Source: Paenibacillus auburnensis (GTDB lineage: Bacteria > Bacillota > Bacilli > Paenibacillales > Paenibacillaceae). Taken from it: 64,000 nt of DNA. The notes under the pieces are model-generated. The model was not told where the DNA came from and made no database searches. It saw only the letters and a program-made list of their open reading frames with translations. Below, piece by piece: positions 59,317 to 64,000 of the stretch. The stretch spans positions 434,001 to 498,000 of the forward strand of contig NZ_CAKMMG010000001.1 of the NCBI RefSeq assembly GCF_927798115.1, read 5' to 3'. Numbering within the stretch: the first letter of the stretch is position 1; the number at the start of each line of letters is the position of its first letter. A program made the position numbers and the translations under genes.

Positions 59317-60831
59317 ATGGAAAGTGCAGTACAGCAGGATGCTGAGTTTCGTTTATCCAGTATTCTGGTTCCGTTGCTGGCGATTATAGCCGGTGTTTTT
59401 ATGGTTGTACTCGACAGTACAGCAATGAATGTGGCGCTGTCCACCCTGGTTAAGGACTTTCACACGAATTTAACGACGCTGCAATGGATCGTGACCGGGT
59501 ATATGCTGGCACAGGCTTCCGTAATCCCGCTTTCGGGCTGGCTGTCTGACCGTTTCGGGGCCAAAACCGTTTTTTTGACGGCAGTGGTTGTGTTTACTAT
59601 AGGTTCAATTCTGTGTGCAACACCCAGCAGTGCGGAATGGCTGATTGCCTTCCGGGTGCTGCAGGGGCTCGGCGGGGGCTGTGTTCTCCCGGTGGGGATG
59701 GCCTATGTGTACAGACTGGCTCCGAAGAGCAAAGTTGGCATTGTAATGGGGATTATGGGGATTCCGGTGCTGTTCGCTCCGGCAATCGGGCCTGTATTGT
59801 CCGGCTGGCTGGTGCAGTATCATTCCTGGCGCTGGATCTTTCTGATCAATATTCCAATCGGCATCATCTGCGTGCTGATCGGCCTGCGGAAGCTGCCGAA
59901 TTCGCAGCGCGGGCAAGTTCCGGGCATGGATAAGCTCGGGATGCTGCTTGGACCGCTGGCATTTGCTTCGCTGACTTACGGTGTCAGCCAAGGTGCTGAA
60001 AGCTGGTCTTCAGACAAAACCCTCATCGGCTTGTTGCTGGGTGTGGTGGCTCTGATTGCTTTTGTAATTACGGAGCTGCGCTCAAAGACGCCGCTGCTGG
60101 AGCTGCGTATTCTACGCTCTATTGATTTCAGTACAGGGATTCTCGTGCAGTGGATTGCCCAGTTTGGTCTGTACGGGGCATTGTTTCTGCTTCCGCAATT
60201 TCTGCAGCAAGCCCGCGGCTTCGGCGCTTTTGACACAGGGCTGACTTTGCTTCCCCAGGCGATTGCTTCTGGTCTAATGATGCCTATTGCCGGGATTTTA
60301 TTTGATAAGATCGGGGTACGCTGGCTGGTGGTCTGCGGGCTCACTCTAGTGTCAGGTGCGCTGTTCCAATATTCCCATGTAGATCTGACTACACAGAGCC
60401 ATGATCTTATCGTTCCGCTGATCATGTGCGGTGCGGGCATGGGCATGATGATGATGCCGATGAATACCCATCTGCTCAATAAAGCCCCGAGCCAGCTTGT
60501 TAACCGGGTGACTTCACTGACTAATTCGATGCAGCAGGTCATCAATTCACTGGCCGTATCCACTCTAGTCACCATTCTAACGTCCAGGGCTGCAACGCGC
60601 GGAGCTGAAATGAAGGCTGCCGCCGCGGCTTCGGGAGTTGACGCTGCATCCGCCTCTCCGGAAATGCTGAAGCAGGCTACACAGACAGTGCTCGCCCAGG
60701 GTTTTGCCGATACGTTCCACATCATGATTTATGTCGCGCTTGGCGGTGCAGTACTTGGCCTGCTGCTGCGCAGAGGGCGTAAAAGCGCAGAAGGTGAAAG
60801 TAAGCGGCAACCTGAAATCATGCACGGATAA
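59317..60831 (+). CDS. DHA2-family (EmrB/QacA-type) MFS exporter
   Basis: A 504-residue, 14-helix drug:proton antiporter. Motif D1 and A are seen in LDSTAMNVALSTL and GWLSDRFGAKTVFL, motif C in MGIPVLFAPAIGPVLSG, and the DHA2 motif SWRWIFLINIPIG. The ATG at 59317 has AGGAGG about 10 nt upstream; a longer ATG at 59266 would start inside the promoter and is rejected. It is controlled by the divergent TetR gene through the twin operators. The exported compound is unknown. Confidence 0.92.
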   Translation: MESAVQQDAEFRLSSILVPLLAIIAGVFMVVLDSTAMNVALSTLVKDFHTNLTTLQWIVTGYMLAQASVIPLSGWLSDRFGAKTVFLTAVVVFTIGSILCATPSSAEWLIAFRVLQGLGGGCVLPVGMAYVYRLAPKSKVGIVMGIMGIPVLFAPAIGPVLSGWLVQYHSWRWIFLINIPIGIICVLIGLRKLPNSQRGQVPGMDKLGMLLGPLAFASLTYGVSQGAESWSSDKTLIGLLLGVVALIAFVITELRSKTPLLELRILRSIDFSTGILVQWIAQFGLYGALFLLPQFLQQARGFGAFDTGLTLLPQAIASGLMMPIAGILFDKIGVRWLVVCGLTLVSGALFQYSHVDLTTQSHDLIVPLIMCGAGMGMMMMPMNTHLLNKAPSQLVNRVTSLTNSMQQVINSLAVSTLVTILTSRAATRGAEMKAAAAASGVDAASASPEMLKQATQTVLAQGFADTFHIMIYVALGGAVLGLLLRRGRKSAEGESKRQPEIMHG

Positions 60832-60853
60832 CATAAATTGTCTGTTCAAAAAT

Positions 60854-60893
60854 GTCCCCGCTGCACCAGTTTGGTGCGGCGGGGATTTTTTTG
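60854..60893 (+). terminator. Terminator of the MFS gene
   Basis: GTCCCCGCTGCACC pairs with GGTGCGGCGGGGAT, followed by seven T. Confidence 0.9.
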
Positions 60894-60990
60894 TCATCTG
60901 CTGCGAAAGGCGAGAAAAAATTCCGTTTTTGGGCATGATAACTTCAGTCTATGTGAAAGTCATTAATTAGCGCAGAAGGAGGAATAGGCG

Positions 60991-61830
60991 ATGAAAAAAT
61001 GGAGCCTGACTACGCTGTTACTGCTTAGCGTGCTTTTGACAGCATGCGGCAACAATACGAACAATGCAAACGACGGAGGGACTGCAGGCAATGGAGGCAC
61101 GGAGGCAACGGCTGCGCCGGCCGGGCAGAATAGTCTTGAATCGGTAAAGGCGGCCGGAAAGCTGCGGATCGGGACAGAGGGGACATATTCTCCCTTTACG
61201 TATCATGATGCAAACGGGACGCTCACCGGTTTTGACGTAGATATTGCCAAAGAGGTAGCCAAACGCCTGGGAGTGGATGCGGAATTTATTGAGACCCAGT
61301 GGGACGGCCTGTTTGCCGGAATGGATGCGAAGCGGTTCGACACTATTTTTAACGAGGTCTCGATCACCGATGAACGCAAAGTGAAATACGACTTCTCCGA
61401 TCCATATGTAGTTTCCAAAGCCGTGCTGATCGTGGGGCAGAACAATGAAGACATTAAGAAATTCTCTGATCTCAAAGGCAAAAAAGCCGGCCAGTCTTTG
61501 ACCACTAATCTGTCTGACATTGCGCGCGAGAACGGTGCGGAGATTGTAGCGGTGGAGGGCTTCAATCAGGCGATTGACCTGCTGGTTTCCGGCCGGATTG
61601 ATGCGACGATTAACGATGGTTTGTCCTTTCTGGATTTGAAGAAGCAGAAGCCGGATGTAAAAATCAAGCAGGTGGATGAAATCGCAGAAGGCTCCCGCAG
61701 TGGTGCTGTTTTCCTGAAAGGAAATGAGGAACTGGTGCAGGCAGTGAATGAGGCGCTAACTGCAATGAAGGCAGATGGGACGTATCTGAGCATTTCCGAG
61801 AAATATTTTGGGGCAGACGTGTCTAAATAA
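60991..61830 (+). CDS. Amino acid ABC transporter substrate-binding lipoprotein
   Basis: A 279-residue lipoprotein (lipobox LLTAC, about residue 18) with a low-complexity linker (GNNTNNANDGGTAGNGG) and a family 3 binding domain: KLRIGTEGTYSPFTYHD, GFDVDIAKEVAKRLG, TIFNEVSITDERK and FNQAIDLLVSGRIDA. The segment TEGTYSPF with GFDVDI and SITDERK is typical of binders of polar amino acids; the closest in style are cystine binders (TcyA/FliY type). The cystine assignment is inference. It is the first gene of a complete three-gene importer. Confidence 0.88.
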   Translation: MKKWSLTTLLLLSVLLTACGNNTNNANDGGTAGNGGTEATAAPAGQNSLESVKAAGKLRIGTEGTYSPFTYHDANGTLTGFDVDIAKEVAKRLGVDAEFIETQWDGLFAGMDAKRFDTIFNEVSITDERKVKYDFSDPYVVSKAVLIVGQNNEDIKKFSDLKGKKAGQSLTTNLSDIARENGAEIVAVEGFNQAIDLLVSGRIDATINDGLSFLDLKKQKPDVKIKQVDEIAEGSRSGAVFLKGNEELVQAVNEALTAMKADGTYLSISEKYFGADVSK

Positions 61831-61852
61831 CGGATGAAGGAGTTTCTAAGCG

Positions 61853-62521
61853 ATGGATGACCGCAAGCTGCACATATTCCTGGATTCGCTGCTGCCCCTG
61901 TTCAAAGCAGGGGTGGCTTATACTATCCCGCTGGCACTGGTCTCGTTTGCACTTGGACTACTGCTTGCGGTGGTTACCGCGCTCGTGCGGCTTTCATCCT
62001 GGAGAATTCCGCAGCTAATCGCCAGATTCTATGTCTGGGTCATCCGCGGGACTCCGCTGCTGGTTCAGCTTTTTATTATCTTCTATGGCCTGCCGTCGGT
62101 CGGTATTGTGCTCGATCCTTTTATCGCCGCAGTGATCGGCTTTACGCTCAGCGTCGGAGCCTATTCCTCCGAGGTTGTCCGCGCTGCCATACTATCGATA
62201 CATAAAGGCCAATGGGAGGCTGCATTTTCGGTCGGAATGACCCGGGTTCAGGCGCTGCGCAGAATTATTCTGCCTCAGGCGGCGCGCGTGTCCGTTCCCC
62301 CTTTATCGAATTCTTTTATCAGTCTCGTAAAAGACACCTCGCTTGCGGCCAGCATTACCTATGTGGAAATGTTCAGAACAGCGCAGCAGATTACGGCAAC
62401 CACCTACGAACCGCTGCTGCTCTACTGTGAGGCTGCGCTCTTTTACCTGCTGTTCTGCTCAGTGCTGTCCGTACTGCAAAATATGCTTGAGAGACGGTTT
62501 GACCGTTATTCGGCAAGATAG
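61853..62521 (+). CDS. Amino acid ABC transporter permease
   Basis: A 222-residue HisM-type permease with about five helices. It has the standard WVIRGTPLLVQLFIIFYGLP motif, the EAA loop QWEAAFSVGMTRVQALRRII with LPQAARVSVPPL, and a C-terminal helical pair. It forms a homodimeric pore for the amino acid delivered by the lipoprotein. AAGGAG lies about 11 nt before the ATG. It is followed after 11 nt by the ATPase gene. Confidence 0.92.
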   Translation: MDDRKLHIFLDSLLPLFKAGVAYTIPLALVSFALGLLLAVVTALVRLSSWRIPQLIARFYVWVIRGTPLLVQLFIIFYGLPSVGIVLDPFIAAVIGFTLSVGAYSSEVVRAAILSIHKGQWEAAFSVGMTRVQALRRIILPQAARVSVPPLSNSFISLVKDTSLAASITYVEMFRTAQQITATTYEPLLLYCEAALFYLLFCSVLSVLQNMLERRFDRYSAR

Positions 62522-62532
62522 GAGGCGGCTTC

Positions 62533-63282
62533 GTGATTGAAATTCAAGACTTGCACAAATCCTTCGGCCCGCTGCAGGTCCTGAAGGGGATTGATCTCCG
62601 TTTGGAACACGGGAAGGTGCTTGTTATCATTGGCCCCTCGGGTTCCGGCAAAACCACGCTGCTCCGCTGCTTCAATCTGCTGGAGATCCCTGACCGGGGA
62701 ACCCTGCAATTGGCCGGACTCAGGATCGATTTCACAGATAATCGCCAAATTCCGCGGAAGACAGTGCTCAGCCTGCGCCAAAAAACAGGAATGGTTTTCC
62801 AGTCGTACAATCTGTTTCCGCATATGACCTCACTGGGCAATGTAATGGAGGGACAAGTTACGGTCCAGAAGCGTTCACGGGAAGTTGCGAAAAAACGGGG
62901 CTTGGAGCTTCTGGCTAAAGTAGGTTTGGCAGATAAGACAGAGTCCTATCCCCATCAGCTGTCCGGCGGCCAGCAGCAGCGGGTCGCTATTGCCCGTGCG
63001 ATGGCAGTGGAGCCGGAGGTGCTGCTATTCGATGAGCCGACCTCTGCGCTGGATCCCGAGCTGGTGGGTGAGGTGCTGAAGGTCATCCGGCAGCTTGCTG
63101 CTGAAGGAATGACCATGGTGATCGTAACGCATGAGATGAAGTTTGCCGCCGATGTTGCGGATACGATCATCCTGATGGATCAGGGAGTGATTCTGGAGCA
63201 GGGTACTCCGCAGCAGGTACTCAGGCAGACAAGGAATCCGCGTGCCCTGCAGTTCCTGAACAGGCTCATCGGGGAGGAGTAA
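62533..63282 (+). CDS. Amino acid ABC transporter ATPase
   Basis: A 249-residue ATPase of the polar amino acid class: Walker A GPSGSGKTT (about 35), Q-loop VFQSYNLFPHMT, signature LSGGQQQR, Walker B VLLFDEPTSALDPE and H-loop VIVTHEMKFA. It completes the importer with the two preceding genes. The start is GTG, with GGAGG about 7 nt upstream. A strong terminator closes the operon. Confidence 0.94.
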   Translation: MIEIQDLHKSFGPLQVLKGIDLRLEHGKVLVIIGPSGSGKTTLLRCFNLLEIPDRGTLQLAGLRIDFTDNRQIPRKTVLSLRQKTGMVFQSYNLFPHMTSLGNVMEGQVTVQKRSREVAKKRGLELLAKVGLADKTESYPHQLSGGQQQRVAIARAMAVEPEVLLFDEPTSALDPELVGEVLKVIRQLAAEGMTMVIVTHEMKFAADVADTIILMDQGVILEQGTPQQVLRQTRNPRALQFLNRLIGEE

Positions 63283-63286
63283 GCAT

Positions 63287-63321
63287 AAAGGCAGTCCGGG
63301 AGGTCCGGGCTGCCTTTTTTT
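63287..63321 (+). terminator. Terminator of the amino acid ABC operon
   Basis: AAAGGCAGTCCGG pairs with CCGGGCTGCCTTT around GAGGT, followed by a T run. Confidence 0.9.
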
Positions 63322-63347
63322 ATGGATGTACAGTAATAAGCTTCCTG

Positions 63348-64000
63348 TTAATTACCGGATGTTGCATTGCTGCGGGATTTCAGGTAGTCCAGTGCATTGT
63401 AGAGCATTACAGCCGCTTCTGCACGGGTAAGCTCGCTTTTCGGATTAAATTTGCCGTTTGCATCCAGGGTGTTGATGTTGTATTTCAGGGAGCGCTGGAC
63501 ACTGCCTTGATACGAGGGATCCAGTGCATCGTCGTCAGCGATATCCACCGGGACAATATTGATCATTGGCAGATTGCCTACTTTTTCTATGCCCTGAATC
63601 AGGAAGTTCGTGAACAGTTCCTTGGTTATCGGCTTGGCCGGATCGATATCTGCCGGAATTTCAATGCCATTATAGTAGGCGTTAATGAAGGCCTCCGTAT
63701 ACCAGACATTGTCTTTTACCTTGCTGAAAATACTGCTGGCTACAGGAGCCTTGTTGAAATCAATCGCAGCCAGGCTCAATTGCAGACCCCCGGAGATGAA
63801 CTGTATCCCCTGGGCTGTCGTCACTTTAGAACCTGGAAGGAACTGGGTATCGGATATCCCTTTGATCAGACCCTGTGCTTTTAGCGCGTTAATCTTGTCT
63901 TTGCCGGTCACATTGCTAATATCTTTGAAGGTACCGCCTGCCGCAAACATAGGACTCCCGAGCGAAAAGGAGAGGAGCGAAACCGTTGTAATTACAGCAA
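63348..64000 (-). CDS. SLH-domain surface protein, 3' part at the window edge
   Basis: The frame is open at the right edge, so the true start is outside. The visible part begins in a signal peptide (VITTVSLLSFSLGS, cleavage near FAAGG), so most of the protein is shown: about 217 residues. It contains S-layer-homology-like segments: GTFKDISNVTGKDKINALKA, GLIKGISDTQFLPGSKVTTAQ (in parts) and a C-terminal ANGKFNPKSELTRAEAAVML, the clearest SLH motif. Such proteins bind pyruvylated cell-wall polymer at the surface. Some SLH copies look degenerate. Confidence 0.85.
   Translation of the reverse strand, partial: AVITTVSLLSFSLGSPMFAAGGTFKDISNVTGKDKINALKAQGLIKGISDTQFLPGSKVTTAQGIQFISGGLQLSLAAIDFNKAPVASSIFSKVKDNVWYTEAFINAYYNGIEIPADIDPAKPITKELFTNFLIQGIEKVGNLPMINIVPVDIADDDALDPSYQGSVQRSLKYNINTLDANGKFNPKSELTRAEAAVMLYNALDYLKSRSNATSGN

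Overview
The window looks like a chromosomal segment of a Paenibacillus-type Firmicute. Evidence seen here: strong AGGAGG ribosome binding sites with TTG and GTG starts as well as ATG, sigma-A promoters of TTGACA/TATAAT type, U-tract terminators, a des-desK-desR membrane-fluidity locus, YesM/YesN two-component genes beside a sugar ABC transporter, an S-layer-homology protein, lipoproteins with Gram-positive lipoboxes and HelD. I see no rRNA or tRNA genes, insertion sequences, phage genes or CRISPR array. The species assignment is inference from gene content only.

Layout. 0-12 kb: the end of a monosaccharide ABC permease gene, a TraX-like membrane protein, a stalk-domain lipoprotein, a metallophosphoesterase lipoprotein, a nitroreductase, a membrane-anchored foldase, a LytTR regulator, a lactonase, a divergent Hfq, a PAP2 phosphatase and an aromatic acid exporter family protein whose leader is a 67-bp tandem repeat. 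12-27 kb: HelD, a MarR/MFS pair, a transaldolase-family aldolase, a macro-domain/GNAT group, rpiA-vanZ-GNAT, a MarR/MMPL efflux pair, a TPR protein, a frameshifted aldo/keto reductase and several small genes. 27.6-36 kb: a sugar ABC transporter (binding protein and two permeases) followed by a sensor kinase, a second membrane-anchored binding protein and an AraC-type response regulator. 36-39 kb: des-desK-desR.

39.2-47.5 kb holds the most unusual locus: five co-directional genes encoding a SWIM zinc-finger protein, a HEAT-like repeat protein, a MoxR-type AAA+ ATPase, a DUF5682-type protein whose motifs resemble the TraB/TIKI superfamily, and a VWA protein with an intact MIDAS. The last three are translationally coupled. 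A promoter and a TSS-proximal 45-bp inverted repeat precede the cluster. Function is not established; I read it as a chelatase-like ATPase/VWA machine working with a putative hydrolase.

47.5-64 kb: asd, a tiny basic protein, rluF, a MarR/ABC exporter pair, a GNAT, a thiamine salvage cluster on the minus strand (TPP riboswitch, thiZ-thiX-thiY, a 447-bp repeat-rich gap, thiM-thiD-thiE), a TetR/MFS pair with two identical palindromic operators, an amino acid ABC transporter and the end of an SLH-domain protein.

A second notable signal is a shared repeat family. About 63-67-bp tandem units, each able to form a CAAAACT/AGTTTTG hairpin, sit directly before the ribosome binding sites of two unrelated genes (10798-10948 and 55151-55301, opposite strands). 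In both places the last unit is cut off at AACAAAACTTT(T)AGGAGG, with the start codon 7 nt further on. This looks like a transplantable 5'-leader element.
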